Shown here: positions 1 to 7,586 of the stretch, piece by piece
Layout: the number at the start of each line of letters is the position of its first letter
Position numbering within the stretch: the stretch's first letter is position 1
DNA from: Candidatus Bathyarchaeota archaeon
GTDB lineage: Archaea > Thermoproteota > Bathyarchaeia > TCS64
Length of the DNA stretch: 30,012 bases
Reading direction: 5' to 3'
Assembly (NCBI GenBank): GCA_014730055.1
Contig: WJIV01000177.1
Span: 1 to 30,012, forward strand
The notes under the pieces: model-generated
Told to the model about the DNA's origin: nothing
Database searches by the model: none
Seen by the model: only the letters and a program-made list of their open reading frames with translations
Translations under genes and position numbers: made by a program

Positions 1-130
1 CTGCTGAGTAATAAGCACTGAAGATTTTTTCACAATTTAGACATTTGTATGATTTAGCGTCAAACTTTCCAAATTTCCAGGTTTTACCAGTAGGTTCAGG
101 TTTTCCTTCACATCTAGGACAAACTAACAT
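1..130 (-). CDS. Zinc-ribbon protein, N-terminal part (runs off left edge)
   Basis: The first 43 codons of a gene that continues beyond the left edge of the window. It opens with ATG and carries two CxxC pairs, Cys4/Cys7 (CPRC) and Cys30/Cys33 (CLNC), separated by a basic and aromatic stretch, which is the pattern of a zinc ribbon. No SD precedes the start, but A/T-rich TATA-like sequence lies about 15-28 bases upstream on this strand, so a leaderless transcript is plausible. The remainder of the protein, and so its function, cannot be seen. A small archaeal nucleic-acid-binding or transposon-associated zinc ribbon would both fit. Confidence 0.55.
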   Translation of the reverse strand, partial: MLVCPRCEGKPEPTGKTWKFGKFDAKSYKCLNCEKIFSAYYSA

Positions 131-286
131 AAGTGCCAATCTATATAGAATATTTATCATACTTAAAGATTAGCAATAATTATAAAAAAATGAGACAATT
201 AGATTAGTTTTTAATAATTAAGAGCGATAACAATAGCTTAATAATAAAATTTCGAATACGTTATTTCCAAAAAAATTTTAAGGAAT
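131..286. other. AT-rich spacer
   Basis: Very AT-rich non-coding DNA between the left-edge zinc-ribbon gene and the small ORF at 287-499. It should hold the promoter of the zinc-ribbon gene on the minus strand. I see no RNA gene or repeat in it. Confidence 0.5.
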
Positions 287-499
287 TTACATGTTTTCTT
301 CTGAGAATTTTATTACAGTTCTTTCTATTTCTAAAAGAAAGTTGGAAGCTTCAATTCGATCTTCTTTTGACATTCCAATATCTTGAGTGCTTTTATCCTC
401 GTAATATTTCCTAAGATATTTAATGTATTTCTTCAAATTCTTAACATATTCATCTGTATATTCGTAAGCCATATTTTGATCTGAATTATCTAGAACCAA
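287..499 (-). CDS. Small hypothetical protein, highly charged
   Basis: A 70-codon ORF of unknown function. The product is rich in Lys, Glu, Asp and Tyr and looks largely alpha-helical, with no Cys, no signal peptide and no membrane segment. The longest version starts at TTG (499) with a weak GGGAT about ten bases upstream. An in-frame ATG at 472 gives a 61-residue version and has no SD. It lies in an AT-rich spacer and has no operon partner. The amphipathic, lysine-rich composition is protein-like rather than random AT translation, but I cannot assign a family, and it may not be a gene. Confidence 0.4.
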   Translation of the reverse strand: MVLDNSDQNMAYEYTDEYVKNLKKYIKYLRKYYEDKSTQDIGMSKEDRIEASNFLLEIERTVIKFSEENM

Positions 500-777
500 C
501 TCATATCCCTGATTACTTTCAATGACAAGATTAGATAAATCAAGTCATAAATACTTTAACTAAGAATAATAAATAACTTTCTAATGAAGTAAAATAATCT
601 AGTTGAAGCTAGTAAACTCATACCAAATTACATTTATATTATTAGTTTAACATCAATATTTTTGAATTTATATCAATATTACCCAATCTATAAAATCTAA
701 TAATCTACAAATTTTTTGGAAAAGCTTCAGAGCTCAACAAATTTTATTTTAGAAAAATACCCCATCATATCAGAATA
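500..777. other. AT-rich spacer with promoter of the downstream gene
   Basis: A 278-base AT-rich spacer between divergent genes. A T/A block at 741-750 lies about 30 bases before the ATG at 778 and is a reasonable TATA box for a nearly leaderless transcript of the phosphoribosyltransferase. No RNA gene, long inverted repeat or further ORF was recognised. Confidence 0.45.
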
Positions 778-1347
778 ATGAGATCTAAACTTGTTAAAGA
801 AACATTTCTACTTAAACTGGCACCCGATCTAGAAAGAGAACTACCTATTGTCCATCTCTCTGGAACTGACAAACACATCGCATCATTTGTAATGCTAGGT
901 GATGTTGAACTCAACGCAAAGTGCGCCGAACTACTTGTTGAGAAAATGCGAACAAAGGGCCTCCTCGAAGATTTCGATATGCTCGTAGCCCTTGAAGCAA
1001 AAGGGATCGCTCTGACTCATGAGTGTGCACATATACTAAATTTTCCCTATTATGTTGTCATCCGAAAATCAGTAAAAAAATACATGCTAAGTCCGATCAC
1101 TGAACCCGTTGAAAGCATAACTAGCTTCGGAGAACAAACCCTAGTTCTCAACGGGATAGATGCAGAACGGATTCAAGGTAAGAAGATATGCATCGTAGAG
1201 GATGTTATTGCAACTGGCGGTTCCGTTCGTGCAGCTTGCAATCTAATTGAAAAGGCTGGAGCAGAAGTAACAGTAATTGCCACTGTACTTTTAAAGGGTG
1301 ATTTTGAAGATCCGAGACTCTTATATCATCACAAACCTCCAATTTAA
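778..1347 (+). CDS. Purine-type phosphoribosyltransferase (adenine/hypoxanthine PRTase family)
   Basis: A 189-residue type I phosphoribosyltransferase. The PRPP-binding loop is clear: a hydrophobic strand followed by VEDVIATGGS around residues 141-150. Upstream, ALEAKGIALTHECA and the basic VIRKSVKKYM segment match the archaeal adenine/hypoxanthine PRTase group that salvages purine bases to nucleotides using PRPP. Length is normal for the family. The start ATG lacks an SD, and a TATA-like block 30 bases upstream suggests a nearly leaderless mRNA. It stands alone: the next gene is tRNA-Pro on the opposite strand. The base specificity (adenine, hypoxanthine/guanine or xanthine) cannot be decided from the sequence. 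A regulatory PurR-like role is less likely because no DNA-binding domain is present. Confidence 0.85.
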   Translation: MRSKLVKETFLLKLAPDLERELPIVHLSGTDKHIASFVMLGDVELNAKCAELLVEKMRTKGLLEDFDMLVALEAKGIALTHECAHILNFPYYVVIRKSVKKYMLSPITEPVESITSFGEQTLVLNGIDAERIQGKKICIVEDVIATGGSVRAACNLIEKAGAEVTVIATVLLKGDFEDPRLLYHHKPPI

Positions 1348-1451
1348 TAACTTTATATATACTTACCAAAATATACTCCAAACCATAGTATAAAATAATT
1401 GAAACTGATCACACTATTCAGTCACCCGAATCTGAATATTTGATTGAAGAA

Positions 1452-1525
1452 TGGGACCGGTGAGATTTGAACTCACCATCACGTGCACCCCAAGCACGGA
1501 TCATACCAAACTAGACCACGGTCCC
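1452..1525 (-). tRNA. tRNA-Pro (GGG anticodon)
   Basis: A complete 74-base cloverleaf can be folded by hand on the minus strand. The acceptor stem pairs GGGACCG with CGGTCCC, followed by discriminator A. The anticodon stem pairs CGTGC with GCACG around the loop TTGGGGT, giving anticodon GGG for proline. The variable loop is TGATG, and the T stem pairs GTGAG with CTCAC around TTCAAAT. The CCA end is not encoded, as is common in archaea, so it depends on the CCA-adding enzyme whose gene lies at 2812-4191. There is no intron in the anticodon loop. Confidence 0.95.
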
Positions 1526-1553
1526 AAATCGAAGAGATAGATGCCCACAATAC

Positions 1554-1559
1554 TTTAAA
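1554..1559. promoter_or_regulatory. Shared TATA-like element between tRNA-Pro and the flavodoxin gene
   Basis: The self-complementary core TTTAAA sits 29-34 bases upstream of the mature tRNA 5' end on the minus strand and 46-51 bases upstream of the flavodoxin ATG on the plus strand. Both distances suit an archaeal TATA box (about 25 bases to the transcription start). It may therefore serve both genes. This is inferred from position only. Confidence 0.35.
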
Positions 1560-1604
1560 CCTTACCATAAAGGAAAAAAGCGATAAGTCTTTCAGTCTTG
1601 TAGT

Positions 1605-2072
1605 ATGTCATTATTAACTGTTTATTATACTAGAACTGGTAATACCGTAAAGGTTGCAAAAGATCTATCTGAAGTTATTGGATCTGCCTTAACTGAGATT
1701 CAGGATAATAAAAATAGGGATGGGCCTCTCGGTTGGCTTAGATCTGGAATGGAATCTTTCCGGAAAATTAAACCTGAGATTCAACCGATTGATAAAGAAA
1801 TAAGTAAATACGATCTTGTGGTAATTGGAACCCCTGTCTGGGCTGGAACTATGGCAAGCCCAGTTCGAAGTTTTATTGATAAATATAGAAACGATTTAGC
1901 CCGTGTGGCTTTTTTTTGCACACTTGGATCTGAGGATGCTGAGAATACCTTTAAGGAGATGAAGCAAGAATCAGGCAAAGATCCTGAGGCTACAATGTAC
2001 ATTACCACAGCGGATATTAAAAATAATAATTATAAAAAGAAGCTCATGAAATTCAAGGATACTTTAGACTAG
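1605..2072 (+). CDS. Flavodoxin-like protein
   Basis: A 155-residue protein with the flavodoxin fold. The N-terminal strand is followed by the FMN phosphate-binding loop TRTGNT (residues 9-14), and the region DLVVIGTPVWAGTMASPVRSFID (middle of the protein) is the flavodoxin-like 'TPVWAG' loop that contacts the isoalloxazine ring. It probably carries FMN and acts as a small cytosolic electron carrier or quinone/flavin reductase. There is no fused domain. The gene is monocistronic; its last bases overlap the 3' end of the convergent kinase gene by nine bases. In an anaerobe rich in Fe-S flavoproteins it could substitute for ferredoxin, but the partner is unknown. Confidence 0.85.
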   Translation: MSLLTVYYTRTGNTVKVAKDLSEVIGSALTEIQDNKNRDGPLGWLRSGMESFRKIKPEIQPIDKEISKYDLVVIGTPVWAGTMASPVRSFIDKYRNDLARVAFFCTLGSEDAENTFKEMKQESGKDPEATMYITTADIKNNNYKKKLMKFKDTLD

Positions 2073-2819
2073 GCCTAATAACTTGAGTATTTTAAAGAAA
2101 TTTGCCTCGCTCCTATTTTTCTTATAATCCCGCAGGTAGTCAATAAGTATAGAATTTTCAGGGATATCCGTCCAGTCCTCCATGACTCTGGCGAACCTAT
2201 GATTTAGAAACATGCTCTGTACCGTTGAAGTAACATTCTGAACTTTCCTATCAGTACTTGCCGACTCAAAATCTATTAGGCGAGGTTCACCCTCATGAAC
2301 AATGATGTGCCTCCTGACTTTACTTAGTTCACCGTGATCTAACCCAACCTGGTCCAGTTTGAAGGCTTTCCAAAGTATCTCCCGGACCATCTTGAGAAAC
2401 TCCTCATTAGAGCCTTCATATGTTCTGACCCATGCACCAAAATAAGGTCCCTCCAGCTTCTCCATAACAATAAAGTCCCTGGTGAACCCCATTATCTTAG
2501 GCCCAACATCTACTCCATTCGCGATCTGGAGCATGGCGGCCTCATGTGTCATGTTATCTCTATCGGCGTCAGTTCTTCTGGCTTTGAGGGCAATAATATC
2601 CTTTTTGGAAACCGCGTTTAGAACTACACCTACATGTCCTTTCCCAAGAACGTTGTAGCCCATAATATTATGAGGCCCGCCAAGAGATACAGATTTGACT
2701 CCAAGAGCTTTAAGTTGAGCGATACGTTCCTCCATTTCATCTGTACTACATCTTGGATAGCAGACATAGTCTCCAACCTTAGTTCCATAAAGGTTTTCTA
2801 TCTTTACAAAGTCACTCAA
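2064..2819 (-). CDS. Archaeal Ser/Thr protein kinase-like protein (COG2112 / RIO-like)
   Basis: A 251-residue atypical protein kinase. Visible parts are the glycine-rich loop GKGHVGVV (about 59-66), the ATP-binding Lys79 (ALKA), Glu93 of helix C, the catalytic segment LDHGELSK (about 160-167) in place of HRD-x-K-x-x-N, and the metal-binding DFE (183-185) in place of DFG. This combination is typical of the archaeal COG2112 family, so it is not decay. The substrate is unknown. It is the last gene of an operon thpR-cca-kinase: the TTG start at 2819 overlaps the cca stop by eight bases (TTGAGTGA), implying coupled translation. No ATG alternative lies nearby. Context suggests a link to tRNA or RNA 3'-end metabolism, which is an inference. 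Confidence 0.8.
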   Translation of the reverse strand: MSDFVKIENLYGTKVGDYVCYPRCSTDEMEERIAQLKALGVKSVSLGGPHNIMGYNVLGKGHVGVVLNAVSKKDIIALKARRTDADRDNMTHEAAMLQIANGVDVGPKIMGFTRDFIVMEKLEGPYFGAWVRTYEGSNEEFLKMVREILWKAFKLDQVGLDHGELSKVRRHIIVHEGEPRLIDFESASTDRKVQNVTSTVQSMFLNHRFARVMEDWTDIPENSILIDYLRDYKKNRSEANFFKILKLLGLV

Positions 2820-4191
2820 GCCAGAACGGCCTACCCTTTAAGATCCTGTTCAAATGTAAAATAAGGTCTTCATTAAGATATTCTTCTATTTTTTCGTTGA
2901 GTACTAATTTATGATTTTTAAGTATACTTTTAGCTAGGGGACGTGAAATCCCAATCCCGATACCTCCATCCTTTAATTTTTCCCTCAAAAACTCCAATGC
3001 ATTAGTATGCTCTCTTTTTTTCAATACATACCAACTATCATTCTCTAAAGATGGCCCAGATACCGTATTATCAAAACTCAGATATCTCTTAATGAAGTCG
3101 TCAGCGCCCTCCCTGAATCTTGCAGGTGGACCCATATGTTTCTCTACATTAGGTATTGTTACGCCACTTAACTCAAATATGAATATATGCCTGCTTGACT
3201 CGTTGCTCCAAACGCTGCTTCTTAAAACCTCGAAGTTACTTCTTTCCAGGGCTTTTCTCAAACCTTCTTGAGATTTGTAAAGCATACCATAAAGAACATC
3301 TGGAACCTTAACTCTGGATTCCTCAACAACCAGAAAAATGAAATCCACTTTTCGATCTTGTATTTGCTTAATTAATTTGATAATCGATGTTTTTTCTTTT
3401 TCTGGGAAAAAGAAGTTTTTTTTGGGTTCTTTGATAAATCTTTCAGAAGCATATATGAATGTCCAGAAGCTCTCATTCTCCAACGCTGAGGCAACATTTC
3501 TACCGGGATCTACTGGATCGGTAAAAACTAGAGGATCACTGAAATCACCCTCCTCTTCCTCGTTAAGAGATAAAACTAATCCCTCCTTCCATTTTCTCGA
3601 TGCTTCAAGCAAGTTCCAAAAGGTACGATATTTGAGTATTAATAATTCGCATAAGTATCCAGAAAAACCACCAATTTTTATCTCAGCACCATAAACGTCT
3701 ATACCTCTTGTAAATTGTTTTAGCAACCTGACTTCATGCTTCTTTTCATGATCTAGCTTATCCTTCAGATACTCAGTGTGTAGAGGTGTTCTGTCTGTGG
3801 CTGAGATAATCTCTTCCCCAATGTTTATACTGAAACAAGGAACAAAATCAACTGTAAATCCATTGATTTTTGATTGAAGATATGGATGCTCTGCGTAGGC
3901 TTCCACAAACTCTCCATCAATTTTTTGACTTATTAAATCTAGGACCTTTCTTAGAATCCTCCTATCTCTTGAGTCAAGGACAATGAATACATCCAAATCC
4001 TGCTTACCTGATATCCATGTTCCGTGAGCCACACTACCATGGATCTCAGCTTTACCTGGTATTCCCGCTTCTTTGAGTATATAATTTACATCACGGAGCA
4101 GTGCAAAAAGGAAGCTATCCAGTTCACTTTCTTCCTCTTGCGTTGGTACAATTTCATTTAGAACCAACTGTTTTAACTTGCTCCACTTCAT
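2812..4191 (-). CDS. cca: CCA-adding enzyme (class I, archaeal tRNA nucleotidyltransferase)
   Basis: A 459-residue protein that adds or repairs the 3' CCA of tRNA using CTP and ATP. The nucleotidyltransferase signature lies near the N-terminus: HGSVAHGTWISGKQDLDVFIV (split: Gly52-Ser53, then Asp65 and Asp67 as metal ligands), with a third acidic residue at Asp115 (FTVDFVP). A long C-terminal tRNA-binding part follows, as in other archaeal class I enzymes, and the length is typical. The gene starts 12 bases after the thpR stop and overlaps the downstream kinase start, so the three form one operon. The tRNA gene in this window lacks an encoded CCA, consistent with need for this enzyme. Confidence 0.95.
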   Translation of the reverse strand: MKWSKLKQLVLNEIVPTQEEESELDSFLFALLRDVNYILKEAGIPGKAEIHGSVAHGTWISGKQDLDVFIVLDSRDRRILRKVLDLISQKIDGEFVEAYAEHPYLQSKINGFTVDFVPCFSINIGEEIISATDRTPLHTEYLKDKLDHEKKHEVRLLKQFTRGIDVYGAEIKIGGFSGYLCELLILKYRTFWNLLEASRKWKEGLVLSLNEEEEGDFSDPLVFTDPVDPGRNVASALENESFWTFIYASERFIKEPKKNFFFPEKEKTSIIKLIKQIQDRKVDFIFLVVEESRVKVPDVLYGMLYKSQEGLRKALERSNFEVLRSSVWSNESSRHIFIFELSGVTIPNVEKHMGPPARFREGADDFIKRYLSFDNTVSGPSLENDSWYVLKKREHTNALEFLREKLKDGGIGIGISRPLAKSILKNHKLVLNEKIEEYLNEDLILHLNRILKGRPFWLE

Positions 4192-4203
4192 TTATCCAAT
4201 TCA

Positions 4204-4758
4204 CTACCCAGACTCGGCAATATTAGTGTAAATCGGTCCTTTCGGGGTCAATTCACTCTTCATCAAGACAACTTTATCAACATGAATAACTCCAAATTTC
4301 TCCTCTCTTAGCTGGTTGATTTCCTCAACAAGGTGTTCTTTATTTCTACCACTCCTGACCCTGCAAATCGTAAGATGAGGATGTAGGGCTCTCCTTTCCT
4401 TTTTTACTCCAATATCACTTAGCTTCCTCTCTAATTCCTTAAAAACCCTGTTCAGAGGCTCAAATCCATCTTTTACTCCAGTCCATACGATACGCACATG
4501 CCCTAGGTGAGGAAATACACCAAGGCCTTCCACCTTCATATCAAAAGGCTTTATATTCATCTCTTCAATAACTCTCGAGATCTCCTCAACCTTTGAAGGG
4601 TAGGTATCCCCGAGGAACTTTAGCGTCATATGGATGTTTTCTGGCTCTACAAGCTTGAGGTCTGCCCCCGTCCTCTCAAGTCTTCTCTGAACATCCATAA
4701 ACCTCCTAATCATTTCCTCATTATTGCATTCAATAGCCACGAAACATCTTATTGACAT
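4204..4758 (-). CDS. thpR: RNA 2',3'-cyclic phosphodiesterase (LigT/ThpR family)
   Basis: A 184-residue member of the 2H phosphoesterase superfamily, which opens 2',3'-cyclic phosphate RNA ends (and was first known for 2'-5' RNA ligation). The two diagnostic HxT motifs are present: HMTL at residues 43-46 and HLTI at 128-131. Length is normal. It is the first gene of the thpR-cca-kinase operon. No SD is seen before the ATG; TATA-like sequence on the minus strand at about 4788-4797 would place the transcript start about ten bases before the ATG. The thpR-cca neighbourhood recurs in archaea, fitting a role in tRNA 3'-end processing or repair. Confidence 0.92.
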   Translation of the reverse strand: MSIRCFVAIECNNEEMIRRFMDVQRRLERTGADLKLVEPENIHMTLKFLGDTYPSKVEEISRVIEEMNIKPFDMKVEGLGVFPHLGHVRIVWTGVKDGFEPLNRVFKELERKLSDIGVKKERRALHPHLTICRVRSGRNKEHLVEEINQLREEKFGVIHVDKVVLMKSELTPKGPIYTNIAESG

Positions 4759-4822
4759 TGTCCCAACGTTAAATAATACTCCATCAATATAATATTAACA
4801 GAAAAACAATAAATCTCGATAT

Positions 4823-4830
4823 CATATAAT
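4823..4830 (+). promoter_or_regulatory. Probable TATA box of the EamA transporter gene
   Basis: CATATAAT lies 39-46 bases before the TTG start at 4869. This gives an expected transcript start near 4852 and a leader of about 17 bases. Within that leader is an ATG immediately followed by TAG (4859-4864), which cannot encode a peptide. Confidence 0.4.
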
Positions 4831-4868
4831 ACTGAAAAAACGTGATAGATCCGAGTTGATGTAGAAGT

Positions 4869-5741
4869 TTGAATTTTTTGCCTCTTGCTCTTGTTATCGT
4901 TTCTGCATTTAGTCATGCGCTATGGAATTATTTAGCAAAAGGATCAGATGAAAAAGAATTATTCATGTTTCTACTCAATCTATATTCTACAATTTTATTT
5001 ATGCCAATATTATATTTCCTGATACCAAATCTAATTTTTCCAATAGAGATTCTACCTTATTTAATAATCAGCGGAGTAGCTGAAACAATCTATTTCCTAT
5101 CCTTGGGTAAAGCATACGAGACTGGCGACCTAAGCATCGTATACCCACTGGCTCGCTCATCGCCGTTATTTGTAGCGATCATCGCTTCGATACTTCTAGA
5201 AGAAAAAATTAGTTTATGGGGATACTTAGGTATATTTCTAGTAATAATCGGGGTATATGCCCTTCATCTCAAAAGTCTTAGGATTAATGATGTAACCCGA
5301 CCATTAAGGTCCCTTGGTAACATTTCATCGGTTTATGCACTGGTAGCTGCTTTAGGAACAACAATTTATAGTATATCTGACAAGAAAGGCGTTACTCTTG
5401 TTGATCCTTTGATCTATGCATTTTGGTTGGGGATCATTATAACTTCTTTTCTCGGCATTGTTGTGTTATCAAGAAGAAGCTTTACTAATTTAAAAAAGAC
5501 AATTACTGATAAAAATTTTCGAATATTAATCTCTGGATTCTTAATGAAAGGAGGATATATCCTTGTGCTAGTAGCTATGAGAATGGCACAGGTTAGCTAT
5601 ATCTTATCTATTAGACAGGTGAGTGTCGTTATTGGAGCCTTTTTTGGGTTGCATTTTTTAAAAGAGGAAAATGCTGGAGTACGTGTTATTGGTGCTTTGA
5701 TAATTTTTCTTGGAGTTTATATTCTCGGGATATTAGCCTAA
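4869..5741 (+). CDS. EamA/DMT-family membrane transporter
   Basis: A 290-residue integral membrane protein with about ten hydrophobic helices in two related halves of five, the EamA (drug/metabolite transporter) arrangement. The first half ends with the ASILLEEKISLWGYLGIFLVIIGVY-type segment around residues 110-135 and the second with the equivalent FFGLHFLKEENAGVRVIGALIIFLGVYI segment near the end (each shown here only in part as family landmark: EEK and KEEN before the last helices). The start is TTG at 4869; the only ATG in the leader is followed directly by a stop. It faces thpR divergently across a 110-base spacer. The substrate (amino acid, nucleotide sugar, drug) cannot be predicted. 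Confidence 0.85.
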   Translation: MNFLPLALVIVSAFSHALWNYLAKGSDEKELFMFLLNLYSTILFMPILYFLIPNLIFPIEILPYLIISGVAETIYFLSLGKAYETGDLSIVYPLARSSPLFVAIIASILLEEKISLWGYLGIFLVIIGVYALHLKSLRINDVTRPLRSLGNISSVYALVAALGTTIYSISDKKGVTLVDPLIYAFWLGIIITSFLGIVVLSRRSFTNLKKTITDKNFRILISGFLMKGGYILVLVAMRMAQVSYILSIRQVSVVIGAFFGLHFLKEENAGVRVIGALIIFLGVYILGILA

Positions 5742-5791
5742 ACCTTGAAAAGAGAGGAATCCTAACATCAAAGGAACTTACTTTGGATACA

Positions 5792-5796
5792 GGTGA
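5792..5796 (+). promoter_or_regulatory. Ribosome binding site that sets the radical SAM start
   Basis: GGTGA lies seven bases before ATG 5804, the usual archaeal spacing. It falls inside the longer reading from TTG 5783, and so argues for ATG 5804 as the true start. Confidence 0.6.
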
Positions 5797-5803
5797 CGTG
5801 AGG

Positions 5804-6568
5804 ATGAGGATCGGAGGCATTACCGAGATGTCTACCGTTGACTGGTATGGGAACGTTAGTCTGGTACTCTTCTTTGCGGGCTGTAATTTAAGATGTCCAT
5901 ACTGCCAAAACTCGCCATTAATCCCCCTTGATTCTGGACACGAAGTTGGATTAGATTATCTCAAGGATTATCTGGAAACTTGCATGCATCCAGTTCCTCA
6001 GTTGGATTCTGCAGTATTCACAGGTGGTGAACCTACACTTCAGCCTGATGCCGTTATAGCAGCAGCTCATCTGACGAAAGAATATAATTTGGATTTAATG
6101 CTTGATACTAACGGCACTATATTTGATGCAATTAAACATGTTCTCGAGACAGGTTTATTCAAAAGGGTCGCTCTGGATGTAAAAGCACCTCTAAACAAGA
6201 GAGATTACGGCTTTGTAACAGGTAGACCAGAGCTTGGAGACAAATTCGCTGAAAATGTTAAGAGAACCTTAAAATTATGCAAGGAACTGGGTTTAGAAGT
6301 TGAGGCAAGAACTACTGTCGCACCAGGGGTATCGGATGATCCAGAATTCATCTTAGAACTTGCCCGTGATATTAAAGGACTTACTACTGTTTACTACCTT
6401 CAACAATTTGATAATCAGGGTGAAGTTTTGGACCTTGAACTTAAGAAAAAGGAAAGACCTAGTAGAGATAAACTCAAAGAGTTGGCAAAAATTGCCTTTG
6501 GTGAAGGCGTTAACCCTGTATTCATAAAGACGAGATTCGAAGGATTGGAGAGGGTGAAAAATGGTTAA
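5804..6568 (+). CDS. Radical SAM activating enzyme (NrdG2/PflA-like)
   Basis: A radical SAM protein of 254 residues from ATG 5804 (a TTG at 5783 would add seven). The [4Fe-4S]-binding motif Cx3Cx2C is CNLRCPYC at residues 27-34, and the SAM-binding GGEP follows in FTGGEPTLQ. The opening residues (RIGGITEMSTVDW) and overall length match the anaerobic ribonucleotide reductase-activating NrdG2 group and its pyruvate formate-lyase activase relatives, which generate a glycyl radical on a partner enzyme. No glycyl-radical enzyme is in the window, so the partner is unknown. The GGTGA site supports the shorter start. It overlaps the UPF0200 gene by eight bases, so it heads a three-gene operon with UPF0200 and UPF0201. 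Confidence 0.85.
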   Translation: MRIGGITEMSTVDWYGNVSLVLFFAGCNLRCPYCQNSPLIPLDSGHEVGLDYLKDYLETCMHPVPQLDSAVFTGGEPTLQPDAVIAAAHLTKEYNLDLMLDTNGTIFDAIKHVLETGLFKRVALDVKAPLNKRDYGFVTGRPELGDKFAENVKRTLKLCKELGLEVEARTTVAPGVSDDPEFILELARDIKGLTTVYYLQQFDNQGEVLDLELKKKERPSRDKLKELAKIAFGEGVNPVFIKTRFEGLERVKNG

Positions 6569-7127
6569 TAGAAGACTATTGCTTATCACAGGAATGGCTG
6601 GGAGCGGAAAGACAACACTAGCTAACATGCTTAGAGATAGAGATTACAAGGTTTTCACAATGGGAGATGTCATACGCCATGAGGTAAGAATGAGGAACCT
6701 AGAACCCACCCCTGAAAACCTAGGACAAATGGCCAAGGAAATCAGAGAAACTGGAGGAGACGCAGCAGTAGCCAAGAAATGTATTCCCCTGATCATAGGT
6801 GAACCAACTAACAAAGTCGCTCTTGACGGAATTCGAAGCTTAGATGAGGTTTACACTTTTGAGAAAGTATTTGATAACTATCTAATTACAGTACATGCGT
6901 CACCGGAAACTAGGTACGAGAGACTTAAACAGAGAGGTCGCCCTGATGATCCTACGAATAAACAGGTGTTCAGGGAAAGAGATCACAGAGAACTTGGCTT
7001 TGGAATGGGAGACGCTATCGCTATGAGCAATTATATCATAACTAACGAAAACGGAATAGATGATCTAGAAAACCGTTTGGATAGGATGCTGAGGAGGTTA
7101 AGACAAATTGACAGTGACAAGGATTAG
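6561..7127 (+). CDS. UPF0200 family nucleotide kinase-like P-loop protein
   Basis: A 188-residue P-loop protein related to adenylate kinase and dephospho-CoA kinase. The Walker A motif GMAGSGKT is at residues 11-18, followed by a typical TMGDVIRHE nucleoside-binding segment and, near residues 120-145, an arginine-rich lid (RLKQRGRPDD...FRERDHRE). This pattern is that of the archaeal UPF0200 family, whose substrate is not established to my knowledge. It starts with ATG inside the end of the radical SAM gene and ends inside the UPF0201 gene with a 20-base overlap. In several archaea UPF0200 and UPF0201 are one fused protein, so the two products probably act together. Confidence 0.85.
   Translation: MVNRRLLLITGMAGSGKTTLANMLRDRDYKVFTMGDVIRHEVRMRNLEPTPENLGQMAKEIRETGGDAAVAKKCIPLIIGEPTNKVALDGIRSLDEVYTFEKVFDNYLITVHASPETRYERLKQRGRPDDPTNKQVFRERDHRELGFGMGDAIAMSNYIITNENGIDDLENRLDRMLRRLRQIDSDKD
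7093..7098 (+). promoter_or_regulatory. Strong ribosome binding site for UPF0201
   Basis: GGAGGT lies nine bases before TTG 7108 and inside the UPF0200 coding sequence. It supports initiation at TTG rather than at the in-frame GTG at 7114. Confidence 0.6.
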
Positions 7128-7485
7128 AGCCAGCCTTAATCCAACTGAAGATCAATTAAAGGTAGAAAAGGCAATTAGAAATCTCTTCGGAGAAATTGAG
7201 ATTAACCATGATTCAGCAAATTCGACATTACATGCTGAAGTAGTAGGTCATACCTCATTGTACGAATTAAAAAGAAAAATTGCACAAGATCGAATACGAG
7301 ATACCATTCGTTCAGTCTTTACAAGGTGGAAAGAAAACGATAGGTTGAGCTTTGGGTTAAATCGGCAGGCAGCATATGCAGGACATGTTAGTCTAAATCT
7401 TCAAAACGAGGACCCAATGGGTCCAATACAGGTACTCATCACTGGTGGAGTAGATGAGGCTGTAGAGTTCTTATGTGAAAAATAA
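7108..7485 (+). CDS. UPF0201 family protein (COG1325, RNA-binding domain)
   Basis: A 125-residue protein of the archaeal UPF0201 family, which resembles a small RNA-binding domain and is listed with predicted exosome-associated factors. Family landmarks are the opening NPTEDQLKVEKAIRNLF, the KIAQDRIRDTIRSVF helix, the FGLNRQAAYAGHVSL strand and GPIQVLI near the end. The start is TTG with a strong GGAGGT nine bases upstream. It overlaps UPF0200 by 20 bases in another frame, while in other archaea the two are a single polypeptide. It is the last gene of the radical SAM-UPF0200-UPF0201 operon. The exact molecular role is unknown. Confidence 0.88.
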   Translation: MTVTRIRASLNPTEDQLKVEKAIRNLFGEIEINHDSANSTLHAEVVGHTSLYELKRKIAQDRIRDTIRSVFTRWKENDRLSFGLNRQAAYAGHVSLNLQNEDPMGPIQVLITGGVDEAVEFLCEK

Positions 7486-7552
7486 TTTCTATTATTACCC
7501 TAATTATACATTTATCTCTTAGTAACTTTTTGGAAATATCGTTGAATTTCCT

Positions 7553-7561
7553 AATATATAA
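7553..7561 (+). promoter_or_regulatory. TATA box of the hydrogenase/Hdr operon
   Basis: AATATATAA is the best TATA element in the window. Its centre is about 30 bases before the ATG at 7587, so transcription should begin within a few bases of that ATG. This is the basis for calling the 76-codon ORF a leaderless first gene. Confidence 0.6.
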
Positions 7562-7586
7562 TGCAACATTAACTTTAAGAGTCTGA

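Noticed and set aside
1372..1392. Hairpin TATACT/AGTATA with a nine-base loop after the phosphoribosyltransferase gene
   Set aside because: Six weak A/T pairs and no downstream T-run in the right place; it is expected by chance in this AT-rich spacer.
2064..2819. DFE and HGELSK read as signs of a dead pseudokinase
   Set aside because: These substitutions are what I expect for the COG2112 family, so they are not evidence of lost activity.
3338..3694. A 118-codon plus-strand frame inside cca
   Set aside because: The minus strand encodes a complete CCA-adding enzyme with all motifs. The plus-strand translation has no recognisable features.
4859..4864. An ATG directly followed by TAG before the EamA gene
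   Set aside because: A start-stop minimal ORF could stall ribosomes, but nothing supports it, and a single hexamer is likely by chance.
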